Source: Phellopilus nigrolimitatus
Lineage: Eukaryota > Basidiomycota > Agaricomycetes > Hymenochaetales > Hymenochaetaceae
Reading direction: 5' to 3'
Length of the DNA stretch: 64,000 nucleotides
Assembly (NCBI GenBank): GCA_021029095.1
Contig: JAJOHG010000092.1
Coordinates: forward strand, 43,929-107,928
In this document: positions 43,998 to 57,400 of the stretch, in pieces
Layout of the letters: each line of letters opens with the position of its first letter
How positions within the stretch are numbered: the first letter of the stretch is position 1
Notes under the pieces: model-generated
Database searches by the model: none
What the model saw: only the letters and a program-made list of their open reading frames with translations
What the model was told of the DNA's origin: nothing
Translations under genes and position numbers: made by a program

Positions 43998-45277
43998 TCA
44001 ATAATCATGCCTAAACATCGTGCGGCGATCAAGCTGGTCATTGTCTTTAGCCTTTCTTTTACTGCCAACCGGCTGATCAAGCCAATCCTCCTGGGCTCCG
44101 TGGACGCTAGCTATGAACGAGGTAGACCCCTGGTATGTGCTGGCCTGGGGGATATGGTAGGCAGAGACTTGATGCATCGGATAATTGCCTTGGAAGCTGT
44201 CCGAGTGTAGCCACGGACTGGCAGCTGGGAAGAAATTAGCTTTGGCAGCAGGCCCTCCAGGGATCGACAAAGCAGATTCCTGCGAGTCATGGGCGACGGA
44301 GGTCGTCCCCGGCATTGTGGCCTGACCCGCCAATGTGGCCTGACCTGTCATTGTGGCCTGACTAACCATTGAGGTCTGGCCCACTAGTTGGGAGTCGGTA
44401 GAAGTAGCCGAAGGGGTACGAGGGAAAATGAAAGGCTGCTGTGAAATATTGGGGTGCATTACCCTGCGATAGCTTCCGTTAATATTCTGCGTGAATGGAA
44501 AGCCGCTTTGATATGCGGATGGGAACTGCGCTGTGAAGGTATGGTCCTGAGGATACAGCGGATTGTGTGCTGCTGCTGGGAATGGAGGAAGCATGGTCAT
44601 CTGCGGAAAGACTGGCGCATTAGTGGCCGTGCCGACTGCTCCAGCGGGGTTATGAGGCACAGCAGAGGGAACAACTGATAATTTCACTCAGCCAAGTTTG
44701 CAAGAGTTGCAAAGCATGTGCCACTCACCACTCTTAGACAGACGCGGAATGTAATCCGACAAGTAGTCTGATACACCGCTTAACACCTGTTTCTCCCTCT
44801 CTAACCGTCGACGGGCGAACTCTTTCCAATCCGCGACTCTTATTCCGTCGAACGTCGCCTTAATCCAGATTGATGCGGTCCTGCATTTATTGACAGAGCT
44901 GGCATCAATGGTCCTTTGCCTGTAAATTGACACATAGGGCTCTACGCCTGGAGGGTAAAGAAAAGCATTAGGGGAGGTGCTAGCTTCCGCGGCCGACCAG
45001 CAGAAGGAGTATGCTCTCGATATATCTTGAGGTAACTTGAATACTTTAAAACACTCTTGACTGAAGCCAGAAATAGCTTGTAACGCCGGGAGCCACATGT
45101 GGGCGAGAGCAACATCGTCAAGGACGAGCTTGCCTTTCATCAGATCTCGGATCGCGATGCACAAATCCGGCTGCGACAAGTGAGCAGTTAGTTTAAGATA
45201 TAAATGCAGAAGAGGAGGCGATAGAAAATGGAACGTACGTCGAAAATGTGGAATATGTTGTACAAAAACCTCGACAT
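43998..45277 (-). CDS. Three-exon hypothetical protein with Gln/Thr repeats
   Basis: Exons 45239-45277, 44729-45170 and 43998-44674 give 385 residues. Introns have gtacgt and gtgagt donors and keep frame. The N-terminal half, starting MSRFLYNIFHIFDPDLC, looks folded: an ALAHMWLPALQAISGFS helix region, then a DWKEFARRRLEREKQVL helix near residue 135. The C-terminal half is Gln/Pro-rich with a short repeat of (S/G/A)QAT(M/L)xG units and ends with a basic GSKRKAKDNDQLDRR nuclear-localisation-like segment. The layout suggests a nuclear regulator. A mating-type or homeobox link was considered, but no WFxN-type motif is present. Upstream (45278-45550) the frame stays open but is not coding by splice phase. 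Confidence 0.62.
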
Positions 45278-46049
45278 GTCGCGGTGGAATGAAAATACAA
45301 TAGCGTTCTCTGCATCGAGAACCATGGATGACTCGAGACAGACAGATCAGAGTACAAAGGATGGACTCGTGGCTGGCTGTGTGGGGTGGTTGAGTGGTTG
45401 AATAGGGAGAAACGCGCGCGCGAGTAGTAGTGTGGCTAGCCCACGTCCACACGTCACGTGTACGCGCGTCGTGGGAATATTGTGTGGGCGGTGGCTCTGG
45501 CGCGGTGAAGCACACCGGCATTCTTGCATCCTGCTGGAAAGTCAACACGTTTCCACCTCTCTCTTTCTAGAGTTTAGCCATTCCTAGGTGGCATCCACTC
45601 TGACAAGCAAGAAAGGTGAGCTAAGCTAATCGAGCAATATTGGCCTGTGGCTGACTTGACGAATCGTTCAAACCAGACCACCACAGCGATTCCGACTAGA
45701 ACTTGATCAGGATACAGACACGGCTAGGAATGAGTTTTATTTGGCATGTCCATGCTTGACAATACTCTTAAAAGCAGTTCCGTCGCTCCCGGCACGACGT
45801 GATTCATTAGGGCATCTTGGTCATTGCATTCGTATTGTGGTCGCTTTTCTCGACAGCCACTGCTCTCGTTTTCCGAGACTTAACTTGTTCTCGAAAGTGG
45901 TTAGTCACTTGGTTCTGCATTCGAACTTACGAACAGCTGCTGATCTGTTGGAAAATGTAATCAGTGTCGGCCCGTACGTACGAGGTCATATCCCGAGATC
46001 GAGAAAATAAGGCGGCAGTTGGTGAGCTCTTAATTATACGAATCGTATT
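45278..46049. other. Intergenic region
   Basis: Probable promoter of the preceding minus-strand gene (cgcgcgcg-containing sequence near 45415). No other feature supported. Confidence 0.4.
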
Positions 46050-46337
46050 TCAAGGAAACCAGACAAATGTTGGACCACAGGTAGGCAATCGCAATCGTGC
46101 ATCACGCTCACTGAACGCAACATACATATCTGCGCCGAAACTGGCACGGACAAGTCTGAGCGTTTTTTTCGAGTCGATATCAGCACGAACGAGATTCCCG
46201 TACGAGATGGCCACTATTTGTCTGGTCCGCTCCAGCACGTAATCCCTGGAACAACTGTGGAGGACGCGCTGAAGGAGCGAGCCTATATCGACAACGTCCG
46301 TTTCGCTTGCGCTTGCTTGTGAAAAGGTATCCGTCAT
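46050..46337 (-). CDS. Small hypothetical ORF, 95 residues
   Basis: Starts MTDTFSQASASETDVVDIG at the ATG ending at 46337, continues through a helix-like RVLHSCSRDYVLERTRQIV segment and ends PTCGPTFVWFP. Composition is protein-like and the opposite strand frame is less so. No intron is needed and no homology is recognised. Could be a fragment of a larger spliced gene. Confidence 0.3.
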   Translation of the reverse strand: MTDTFSQASASETDVVDIGSLLQRVLHSCSRDYVLERTRQIVAISYGNLVRADIDSKKTLRLVRASFGADMYVAFSERDARLRLPTCGPTFVWFP

Positions 46338-48734
46338 CGTGGTCCCTAGATGCAACATGCCTAGTCTGCCCTGCCTGCGCCTAAATCAACATCAGCTGGT
46401 TTTCCGTGTCTGTCTCCCACAGCCCCTAATAGGCGACTCCCGCTCATGGAATCAACTCGGACCGCGCGTGCAAGAGCTTTTCTGTCTCGACAAGATCCTT
46501 AACAATTAATAACTACTGTGGGCAAACGTCGGTGGAGGTTCCCATAGGTCAAAATGCTTTCTAATGGTCTCATTAGACGCATTCTCGATTTCTCGATAAC
46601 ACGAAGACGAACCGGCGCGCCAATCAATGACCCCCTCCCCTCCCTCTCTCGCGCATTTCCTCAGGATGTCGTCATCCATATAGGCGTGTTGGACTTGTAT
46701 AGAAGAACAAAACGTCCTTCTTCACAAAATCTTCGGGACCTGCCACGGCGCGAAACTTCGAGGATGCCATCAAATGTCTCCTTGCTCAGTGAGAAACATC
46801 GACTACCTGCCCAAGACCCGCACATACCTGAGCTGGCCATTCTGCTTGCAGCCTAGATCACACGAGCGGGGACGGCACTGATCGCTCCTCCCATTTTCTT
46901 TCTGCGACCATGGTCAGGGGAGAAACTTGAATCACGTAACCGAAAAGGGGGGAAAAGTGACAAAGGCAGGGAAAGGAGATGAAAAGCACGTCTGTCTGGT
47001 TGAAGAAGAATTTTAGGAGGGAGAGGGTCGAGAAATTGAGTATGCAAATGATGGGACGCACGGAATTTCTTGCATAACGACTTCCGAACCTCCTTCAGTA
47101 TTGGCCGGGTTTCACCACAGATTACACATCCACACGCAAATTGGACACTGTCGGGAAAGCAGATCTGGATTCCTCCGTCCTGGGCTGGAATCAAATTCAA
47201 TTATGGTTTGGTTCGCAATTTTCGCCGCAGCGCTTCAGGACCATAGGTTCGGCTAGATCAGTGAGCCTCCCAATATTCGAAGTCGATTGTCGATGCCGCC
47301 GGCCGATACGAAGGACAAAGAGAAAGCCCAGATGGATTTTAGATGTGTATTTTTTGAAGACAATCGCCTCCCAGATGGCCGTTCATTGTGAACAAATCAC
47401 ACCTCCTGGCGGTGAGGTGACTGGTAGGTGGCTGGTTTGCCAGGTCACAAGACATTCAGTGAAACAGTCACATCTCGACGTTTGCTCATTCGCTCGTCAT
47501 TCAAAATTTGAAGCCAGCTTTTTTTTTTTCATCATCATCTTGATTATTTCACGGATTACAGGGACTATAAAACGAATGTTAAAAGAGTTACAGACTTCAG
47601 TATTAGAGTGGATATGTGGCCCCCCGTTACATAGTACACGTGGAATGATTGTGAACGCGGACCGCTTAGCTTATGTTGTGTGCGAATGTTTGGTCGCATC
47701 GCAACTGCTTGAGAGGTGGCGTTGAGTGCAATCGCACAATGAACGACCAAGTCTGCGTCGATCCTCGTGTCTAAGCTAGCTCTTTGTACTCTGCTGATTG
47801 TGGCCGCCAATGAAATCGCCGAATGCTGGCTGGCGTTCGTAGCTTCTAATCCGGCAGAACACTGATTTCGCGATTTCTTTTTTTTGCATGTGGATTGGGT
47901 TCGAGTACTTGGTCTCGCCGCGAGCTCAAAACCCGGCGTTATTGTATAAGAGCTATTGACAGTGTGACACTCGTGCACGACGAGAGAAATGTCCCGAGAA
48001 TGGCGATGATCAGTAAGGCGAGAAAAGGGTCCAGAAAAGAAAGGTATGTCTGGTTCTCCGTCATTGCTTTTGTCTCATTTTTTTACTCAGTGTATCTTCT
48101 CCCCGCGCATTCTCCTCTTCGTTTCTCTCCAATCATAAACCCGTAATTGCCTGGGGGAGTTCGAAGTACTTTGCGATTACGTAATCAAAACACGAATTTT
48201 CGTCTGTTTCGACTACGAGACATGTTTCAGGAGTTGAAAGTGTTCGGTGTCGAAGATGATCTCTTTGGGTCAATGTGGACATGCCTGACCGCGATCGGGC
48301 GTACGATGGACATGATTCGCGTCGTAGAAGTTGTCCTTTGCTTGCCAAGAAGGAGGTGCCTTTATGGACTTGATTGGGCCGTCGGCGAAGATTACAACTT
48401 CAGTTGTAATGCAGGTCGAAACGCTGCGTCAGGCGAGCACGATGGTGTTGGCATTATAATGCCTGTGAGAACGGCCTGCTCGTCTACCCCGGGTTCCTTT
48501 CTCTAACGCTCCTCGGTGGTCTAGAGGAAGATTGAAGACCTTGTGCTCAGTCTCGGTTTTGCTTCGCGACAAAACAGACTTGCTAGATGTGCAAAGATGA
48601 TGTCGTGCCCAGAGCGCTCGCAAGGGCGCTTGCCTGCTTTGTAGTTAGGTTTTCTTGGATTAGAGATATATATTTTGAAATATTCACCTTCATTCTTTTG
48701 CTTGATCTTGTAGTTCATCCCTAATATGCATGCG
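46338..48734. other. Long stretch without a supportable gene
   Basis: Several open frames of 60-195 codons occur on both strands (for example 47141-47725 and 48147-48506), but they have no conserved motifs, biased composition or splice context. A tRNA-like ggtggtctagaggaag at about 48513 lacks the rest of a tRNA. Confidence 0.45.
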
Positions 48735-49470
48735 ATCCGGCGCTGACTGCTGTTCTCGCCAGATCAAGAGGCGTGTATGTTGGTTGAAAGATGCAGATAT
48801 ATACTACCTTTGAATATCAACATGCGTTCAGAGGATTGGACGCTCGAACGATCACAGTGCGACTGTAAAGGGGAGAGTACGAACATGAAGCTAAGCAAAG
48901 CTTGCGACTGAAGACCGAGACAAAATATGGTCTACTTCAAGCCCTGCGAGGCGGGTCAACATCGAAAGGATCGGTCATGCAGAAAAGATGCACCTCAAGT
49001 ATACCAGTCCCTTCTGTCAGAGGACTACTGCCGTAGCCTAACATCGCTCGTCCCTGAGTGAGCGGATGCTGCAGGCAGCTTATTGACCACTCGAACTCGT
49101 CCGACGCTGACTGCTGTTTCCTCCAGATATACACACGTCTATGTGCGGTTGAAGAATACGATCAAGACGTTACTACTAAAAACCAACGAGTAGACAAAGG
49201 ATCCGATGATCGACCGATTCATGTGGCTGACGAGGAAAGAACGCGCAACTGTGGGACTGAGCGAAACTTGCGACGGGATTAATGAGAATCTAGGCCACGC
49301 CCTACAAGATGAATCAACACAAAGAGACGACCTTGGTTATCGGGACAAGACGCAACTCAACTGTACCCATCGCTGTTGTCAAAGGGCAGCTGGAGGTGTC
49401 CTAACCTGACTTCGCTAAGTGAGTGGCCACAGTTTCTTTGATCAGTTGAGTTCACTTTCTATTTCCTCCT
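48735..49470 (+). repeat. Imperfect tandem repeat of about 360 bp, decayed
   Basis: Two diverged units begin with cgctgactgctgtt plus a (c)gccag or cctccag motif (about 48742 and 49104). Each then has a gtatgttggttgaa or gtgcggttgaa element, followed about 90-130 bp later by a gcgaaacttgcgac / agcaaagcttgcgac element. Each unit ends with a cctaac...cgct...tgagtg element (near 49038 and 49400). A third, weaker start (ctatttcctccta) lies near 49458. It could be a decayed repeated exon; no frame is conserved between units. Confidence 0.5.
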
Positions 49471-49703
49471 AAATCAAATGATTCACTCAGGAGAACATAA
49501 GGACATCACAGGTAAAGACGAGCCAAAATTCGAAACTGAACAAGTTCATCGACATATTGGTGTGTGGTCAGTGCGTGACACGCTCACATGTTATTTTTCA
49601 GACTCGCGTCGCGCGTCTCTTGACCACGTCTACCACCACCTCCTCGCCCCCTTTGTATTCTCGTTTCGCTCTCCAGCGACACTTTTTGTTCTCAATCACA
49701 AGA

Positions 49704-50583
49704 ATGCCTCTCGCTCTTGTCGTTTCTAAAACTGGCAAAACCTATCTCGCCCTTCAAGAAGAAACGACAGCTGTATTACTCAAAATTATCTACTTCGCAA
49801 CTGTACGTCCCCTCGTCTGTTTCCTTCCTCGTTTAACAGACAACTGAGCTTTGGCCAATTTCAGACCGATCTGTATCGACAGATACGGGAGGTCGTGGGC
49901 AATGCGCTCGTGTTTGATGTTGACGCCGTTAGAATAATATTGACGATGGCGGCATATTTCCTTCGCATCCTTCCCTATAATCAACTCCAGCTCCTACTGG
50001 ACTTGCAGAGATTTTGTATTGGCCTCGGAGACGGGGGTTTTCAGGCTGTTTCCGGAGCCGGTGTACCCTGTTTTTGGGTACTGGAAGACAGGACCCTTGT
50101 CGTCAAATCTCAACAGGCAATGAATCTTATAAGGAGATTCTCGCAAGATTTCACCAGGGGGGATGCTCAAGACTCGGCCAATTGGTGGGAACAGAGGTTG
50201 ATCGGAAATACAACGCATGAAAGCATGGCGAGCGCTGGGGCTGGGGCGGACGACCAACCGCTGACTGGAGAAGAGATATTGGCGGAAGAAGACGACCAAA
50301 CCGATTCCGAGGACGGTGAGTGAGATACGCTCTGTGTATATCGTATAGGACCGCTAAGTCGATCTCAGAAAGCGATATCGGCGCTGCCGATGTTGAGGAC
50401 GATATGTCAACTCCGCCGTTGACAACGTCAGTCTCACCGACCACCTCGTTGGCCCCAGAGCCGAGCACACCGCTGGACCCTCTTCGCCATTATCGTACGG
50501 AGGGAAACCTCCCTGCTGTACCGGGAAACTATTATCGCACCCAAAAGTTAATTCCTTTTGTACCCCCATCCCGTAATGGGTGA
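49704..50583 (+). CDS. Three-exon hypothetical protein
   Basis: Exons 49704-49802, 49865-50315 and 50369-50583 give 254 residues; the donors are gtacgt and gtgagt. The N-terminal part, MPLALVVSKTGKTYLALQEE, is followed by a helical segment rich in Ile/Leu (AVRIILTMAAYFLRILPYNQLQ, one possible membrane or amphipathic helix), then an acidic middle (EEILAEEDDQTDSEDG) and a Pro/Thr-rich C-terminus. No domain recognised. It lies about 0.86 kb from the end of the polyketide synthase gene in convergent orientation. Nothing suggests it is a tailoring enzyme. Confidence 0.62.
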
Positions 50584-51444
50584 CTGTATCTCATTACTTC
50601 GGTCTGACATACTTTCCCTCGCATCTGTTTTCTACTCAACCCATCATTACTGCTTACTCTCATCCTTGCTTTCCTCGCTTTCTGCCGCATCTTTTGCATA
50701 TCTAATCCCGCTATTGTTGTCCCTCATGCAATCCTGTTTTCGCCTTCCCTTTTCAGATCTTTATACATTTCATTTGCAATTGTTGATGTAAAATCGTGTC
50801 GAATAGCGTACGAGTTAGTAATGAATATGCCCACCAGCTCGTTCCCCTCACCAAGTACTTGTATCTCCTGTCAATTTCACAAAAAATCATCGAGTCTTTG
50901 GTTTTCCGATCTGCTCAGTCCTTCTCACACGGGGTGGATCTCATTCGAAAGTGATTCATTAACCTAAGGAAACTGACACGAGTAACAATCTATCTACAAA
51001 CTTCTTCTAACATCCCCTATAAACGTTCAGAATCTCAAAGTCTTGCGAGACAAAAGGAAAAGATAGAAAGGTAATGCGTACAGGTTGTGATAACGCAGAC
51101 ATAGAGAGAGACACACAAGGTATCGAAAAAACAGAGAAGACAACAACAGGAGACAGAAGAGAAAACAGCATATCGCAAACAACATCGCACGGACTCGGGA
51201 TCGCAACAGCGTACAAAAGAGAAGAGAAAGTACGGGAGCATGTATGTTATGATAAAGAATTAAGCGAAAAATCGCATTCACTGAATGAAACGCAGCAGAG
51301 AAAAGAAGAGTATGAGATTGCAATACGCGTACAACACGCAAGTCCTCCGAAACAAAATTAATCAGTAACAACAGATGGATGTCAGGAAAGATGAGAGGCG
51401 GCGGCGAGGCAGGATCCGCGGAGGTATAAGTGACGATAACTTAT
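50584..51444. other. 3' flanks of two convergent genes
   Basis: T/C-rich then A/G-rich sequence (51030-51360) on the plus strand, typical of fungal 3' regions. The overlapping frames here are low-complexity. No gene. Confidence 0.5.
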
Positions 51445-54400
51445 TTACACGGCAAACGGATGGGTAGCGGCCTCGAGATGCGCGATGGCCCTGGTGAGTT
51501 GTTCCGACAAGGCATTCACCTGATTTCATCGATGTAACATTAGCAGACATACGAAAGAAAGAGTTACAAATAAGCTTACATTCTTAGGAGCGAATGGCTC
51601 GAAGTGATGTCCGGGGATATCAAGTATAGGCACATCTTTCCCGACGAGCCTTTCCCAATCGCGCACTGAAGCCCTCGGATCGCTGCGGTCCTCGAAGAAA
51701 GGCATACTCTCCGAAGCAACATGGCCTGCGACGCGAGTCAGAGGAAATGGATCGCTGCACCTCAGCATCACGACATTCGGGTACGCCTTAGCGTGCGCAA
51801 CGACAGGCGAGAGGAGAGGGTCGTAGGCCACGAGCGCACGTGTCGCATGAGACATCTGCGCTCGCGCCAGCTGGATGATCTTGGATTGCTGCAAGTTCGA
51901 GCTCGAAGTGTGCGAGCCCGCTTGAATGATGGCGTCAATGAGCGCATCGGAAAGCGGCTTCTGGGTGAAGGGAGAAGGTGAGTCGATGAGCACGACTCCC
52001 GCTACTTTGACGCCGACACGCATGAGCTCGCACGCCATGTGGAAAGCGACGACGCCACCAAAGGACCAGCCTTATAAATTTCAAAGACCTCAGTATGATC
52101 AGTAGACGTAGAAGAATAGGGAAGACTAACCACCGAGGATGCAGCCCTCATCAGTGACGATCGGTTTGATCTGTTCGACATAGTGCGTCGCCATCTCAGC
52201 AACACCACCCTTCCAGCTCTCGCCGCTGATGAGCTTTGGGTTGTTGATACCCCAAAGCGACCTCCCCAGGTTGCCGATGCGCGAGTAGCAGTGACTCAAT
52301 CCACTCCCATCATGGACCAGAATGAGCGGGCTAGAGCCATTTTTGTGCGAACTCTGGAGCGAGAGAAGCGTTCTATCGAGACCAACGACTTCGACGGGCG
52401 AGTCAGTGTTGCCGAGTGTTGCCGAGCTCGACCGACGAGAAAGCGGATGACCAAGGGCATTGGCGATATAGTTCTGTACTGCGTCGATGGTAGAGCATTC
52501 ACGGAAGAAATCCTGCGGGAGGGAGATGCGGAACTCCTGCTGAAGCTCCTGCAGAGCCTCAATGGACCCGAGGGAGTCGAGGCCGAGTCCGTCAAGAGAG
52601 TCGCTATCGCGGAGATCATGCACGGCAATTTCGAGAACCTTGCCAAGTGTATTCTTTACTTGAGAAAGCACTGAGATATCGCTCTTAACTGGAATCGTGA
52701 TGCGGGGTACGACAGGAATCCTAGGTTTAGTTGTTTTCGCAAGAGGAGTGCGCGGTCTGAACGAAAAAGCAGGGCGCTGATCTACCTTTGCGATCTTGCT
52801 AATTAGATCGCCGACGGTGTTGGCGAGCATGAGCTCAGAAGCCTCAAAGCTAACGTCCGGGACAGTAGACTTGAGCTGACCGATGAGCTCGATCCAAATC
52901 AACGAGTCGACGCCTAGATCCGCAATGTTGCTGCTTGAGTTGACATCCTTAAGAGGAACGCCGCAAGACTCTGCAACGAGCTTCGTAATTTGGACAGAAA
53001 GGTCATGCGGGCTGTTGACTGCCGTCACGGAGCTCATCGAGGATGGAGTATTCGCGCGGTAAGTCGGGCGGAACGGACTCCCGAGCACAGTGGGCGTCGA
53101 CGGGGAAGCGGAGCGGTCGAAGGGCTTCAAAAATGGCAAAGGAGAAGCGCTCCGTTTGGGAGTGTCGACCGAGCGTGAGAGGAGCTTGTTGAGACTGTTG
53201 AGCCGCAAGCGGGAGAAGCGCATGCGCTTCATGTGTGCGACGACTCTGCGCGACTCACCCGTCTGGACGGCCCACGCGTCAGCGAGAATCATGCCGTCAC
53301 TAGCTGGGTTCGTCGTGCAGTAGATCTCGAATGTCGCTGAATAGTCGATATCGAAGAGCATCTTGGTGGAGTCGACCTTGCCGCAGATGAAGGCATCGCC
53401 ACCCGACGCCTGGCTGTTAATCAGGAAGCCCGCGGCGTGGAGTAGCGTGTCGACGAAGACAGGATGCGCAACGAAGTTCTGACTGACCTGCTCCGCGGGA
53501 ATGCGCATAGTGGCGAAGCCCTCCCCGTTCCTCTCGTCCAAGATCATGGTGCTGATGACCTGATAGAGCTTCGAATACTGAACGACACGCGGGAAAATGA
53601 GGTCGTAGATCGTGCGCGTGTGCAGCATTTCATGGGATACGTCGTTTCCAGGGTGTAGGAGAGAGGACTTGCCGCGTTCAATGCTTGCGCAGTGCAGCTG
53701 GAGCTTAGACGTCACAATGTTCTTCTGGCGACGCTGGAAGAAACCCGTGCAGTGGACATGCTGCTCCTTGCCATTGAGGACCGAGCTGATCGAGAATGTC
53801 CCAGCGTGCTTTCCGCCGCGAGGGTGGACATTTATCGCGGTGCGGATGACGAGTGGTACCTCGGCATTGTAGACGAGCGGATGTGTGAATTGGACCTCAG
53901 AGAGTGTCAGTGCATCCGCGAACGCATGGTCCGAGTACTCGAGTGTGCACGTTGCTGCGCTGAGTGCCAGCTCGTAGTAGACGGACGCTGGACACAACGA
54001 GAACGAAACAACCTTGTGACCCGAGATGTACGCAGCCAGCTTCTCGATGGATATCTCAAACTCTGAGATGTTGCCGTCCTGCGACGAGGGCTTCTGCGTC
54101 CACGACTCAAGGAAGGAGAATCGCTCGAGCGGATTCGATTCCTGATTAGCAACCGGCGTAGCAGCCGCCTCCTCGACGTATGGCACCCAGAATTCCGTCT
54201 CCATGAGCGGATAACCCGGGATCTCAGCGCACCGCACGCTGGGGTAGAGATCACGATAGACCCTCCCCCAGACGATGCCATTGCAGAACGTAAACATGCG
54301 AGATAGTGCAGTGCAGAGCGACGAGCGTGCAGTCGTCTTCCTATGAAGCGAATGCAGCGAAGTAGCACCAGTTCCAGACGTCACGGACGAGATCATCGGG

Positions 54401-57400
54401 AGCGTCGTCGGGTGAGGACCGAGCTCAATAAACGCTCCAATATTCTTAAGCTCATCCGCGAGATTATCGACACCCGTGTCGAAACGAACAGGCTGCCGGC
54501 AGTGCTTCGCGAAGTATTCACTGTTGAACACGGATGCATCGCCGGGTTGGACGACTGTACCGAGGACATTCGAGACGATGGGGACTTTAGGGGCCTTGAA
54601 GTCGAATTTGCACGCGTAGTCCGATAGCTCATCGAGGACCGGGCTCATCGCCTCCGTGTGGTACGCGAAAGGCACGTTGACGCTGATACATTTCGCACCC
54701 GTGCGCTCGAGGTGATCCTTCAGCGTCGCGAGCTGTGCGTGCGGGCCGCCGACGACGACTTCCTTGGCACCATTGTAGCAAGCAACCGAAAGAGACTCGC
54801 AGCCGCCGATCTTCGAGATATTCTCCGAAACGACCTCAGCTGGGACCCGGACGACGAGCATGCCCGATGCCCCTTGCTGACAGCGTTGCGTCATGAGCCT
54901 TGCACGACGCGCAACCAAACGGAGACCCGCATCGAGCGAGACGACGCCCGCTGCGACAAGAGCGGCGTACTCCCCAAGGCTAGAGGCAACAACAGGAATC
55001 AGCAAACTAAATTTAACAGATAAATAGTGAAACTGCTTGCCTGTGTCCAACGACTGCATCCGGCGTGACGCCCCAACTCTCCCACAGTTTACACAGCGCA
55101 CATTCCAGAACGAAGATCGCACACTGAAACGCGACAAGCTCATCATCTTTCTGCAAGCCGGAAGTATCGTTGTTCGCCGGGTCGATGATGGCCAAGACGC
55201 CCGGATATCCCCAGCTAACGAGCTTCACGTGGCATGTGTCAATGGTGGAGCGGAAGCTGTGTGATTCAATGTATAGCTGACGTCCCATGCTGAGGTGTTG
55301 CCCACCCTGACCGGAGAACACGAAAACGATCTTTTTCTCGTCAACGCTGGCGACCTGTGAAACGAGAGAAGGCCGAGCATCCGTGAGAGCCTTTGCAATA
55401 CCAGCTGCGGAGTCCCCCGCGACCGCCACGCGCCAGGGACGCAGCTTACGTCTCGCGGTCGCCGTATACGCGAAGTCGACGAGGCACGAGTCAGATACGG
55501 ACGCAATGTAGGCGTCGCGTAGACGAAGGAGCGCATCTTCTGTCTCGGCCGAAAGCGCGACAAGGACCTGATCATTCGCAGCCTTCGCAAAAGCGACTGA
55601 AGCGCGCATGGGCGCTTCCTCAACAAGCATAGCCACATTGCTTCCTGCCGCACCGAAGTTATTAACGAGCGCGACGCGGCGACCCTCCGCGTTCGGTTTC
55701 CACTCGACACACGCCCCCGTGGTATTGATGTGCGTGAAGTCGTTCCCGAGAGGGGCGATTTTGGGGTTAAGGTTGACAAGGCTGACCTGCGTCGGGATGG
55801 CACGATGGCGGAGCATGAGGAGGACCTTGGCGAGGGACGCCGCACCCGACGCCGCTTCCGCGTGACCAATGTTCGCTTTGATGCTCGTCACTGTCAGCGC
55901 ATTCTCCGCGCTGCGTCCGCGCCCGCCATTTGGAGACAGAATGTCGCGCAGACTCCTCAGCTCCTCGGGATCGCCTGCTTGCGTACCTGTCCCATGCGCC
56001 TCGACGAGACCGACTTCCTCCGGGCGCACACCTGACTTTCCGAGCAGGGTGCGGAAGAGCGTCGCCTGCGTAGAGCTGTGCGGGCGGGTGATCGAGACGG
56101 CTGCGGCAGACTGATTGGCTTCGGTTCCGCGGATGACGCCAAGGATATTGTCGGAGGATGCGAGCGCGTCCGAGAGGCGCTTGAGAACGAACATGCCGCA
56201 GCCTTCGGCGCGACAGTAGCCGTCCGCCGATGCATCCCAAGGTTTGCAGTTTCCTGTCGGGCTGAGGAAGTGCGCACGGTCGAGACCAAGGTACATCTAG
56301 AAAAAAAAAGTTAAAATTCTCCTCATAAGTTCTAAAGGGACCAGACTCACGTCTGGACTTGTCACAACATTCACACCGCCAGCAAGCGCAGCCTTGCAGT
56401 CACCAGCGAGGAGCGCGCGGCACGCCTGGTGAATTGCGACAAGCGAAGACGAGCAGGCCGTGTTGAGGACCATTGAGGGGCCCGAGAGATGCAGAGCGTA
56501 AGCGACACGCCCAGCGAGGAAGGCAGGTAGTGTACCTAAGATAGAAATCGTAAGATCACTGTTGTATAATGAACGCATTGAGAAACTGCGACTCACCAGT
56601 CGCGTAGTGCACGCCGATCTCGCTCTTGAGGTTAAGCGGATAGTCGTTCGTCGCGACACCGACAAAGCATCCCACGTCCTCGCTGCGGACCACATCTTCT
56701 TTATGCTGTTCCTCAACATCTCCGGCGTCGCCCCCATGGAACTCGTCCACGACAAGCCCAGCAGCCTCCACCGCCTGCATCCCGACACGCATGAGCACGC
56801 GCATTTGTGGATCTATCGCGCGCGCCTCGCGGGGGCTAATACGGAAGAACGTGTTGTCGAAAGACGCGTGCAGGCTATCGGGCAGGAAGCACCCGAAACG
56901 CGTCTTCATCTTCCTGTTGGAATTCGCGTTGGGGTTCGCATCGGAATACGGCGAGATAGAGAACCGCGTCTGAGGTATCTGAGAAAGCCAGAAATACATT
57001 TTCAAATGCAATATAGTTATTTGACCGAGATGAAATCAGCGCGGTAGATCGATGATCAGAGTCAAAATGACGAACCTCTTCAACAGTGTTTATCCCGTTC
57101 TCAAGCACGGACCACAATTCGCTAGTGTCGCGTGCTCCGGGAAAGTTGACAGCCATGCCGACAATCGCAATCGGCTCCTGGCTGTCATTGGTCACAAACG
57201 TAGGTTTCCCCTTCGCAGAAATCGCTGAGGAATTCGAAACATCGTTTATCGCAAATGAAACACCGGAAACTCGCTCCTTCAGCGTGCGCATCGCGACGCG
57301 CGCAAGACCCATCCCAGGGCCAAAGTTCATAATCTCCACGTCGTTCTCCCGCCCCGCCCTCTCTGAAATCGTCTCAAGAACGCGTGCGAATTCAACGCGC

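Noticed and set aside
43998..45277. Possible mating-type or homeodomain gene
   Set aside because: No WFxN homeodomain motif and no paired divergent partner. Similarity is only a nuclear-signal-like tail.
47141..47725. 195-codon plus-strand frame
   Set aside because: No conserved motif or splice context; the first part overlaps an equally open antisense frame and the composition is not protein-like.
48505..48580. tRNA-Glu-like ggtggtctagaggaag
   Set aside because: No B-box (GGTTCGA type), no T-arm and no matching acceptor stem.
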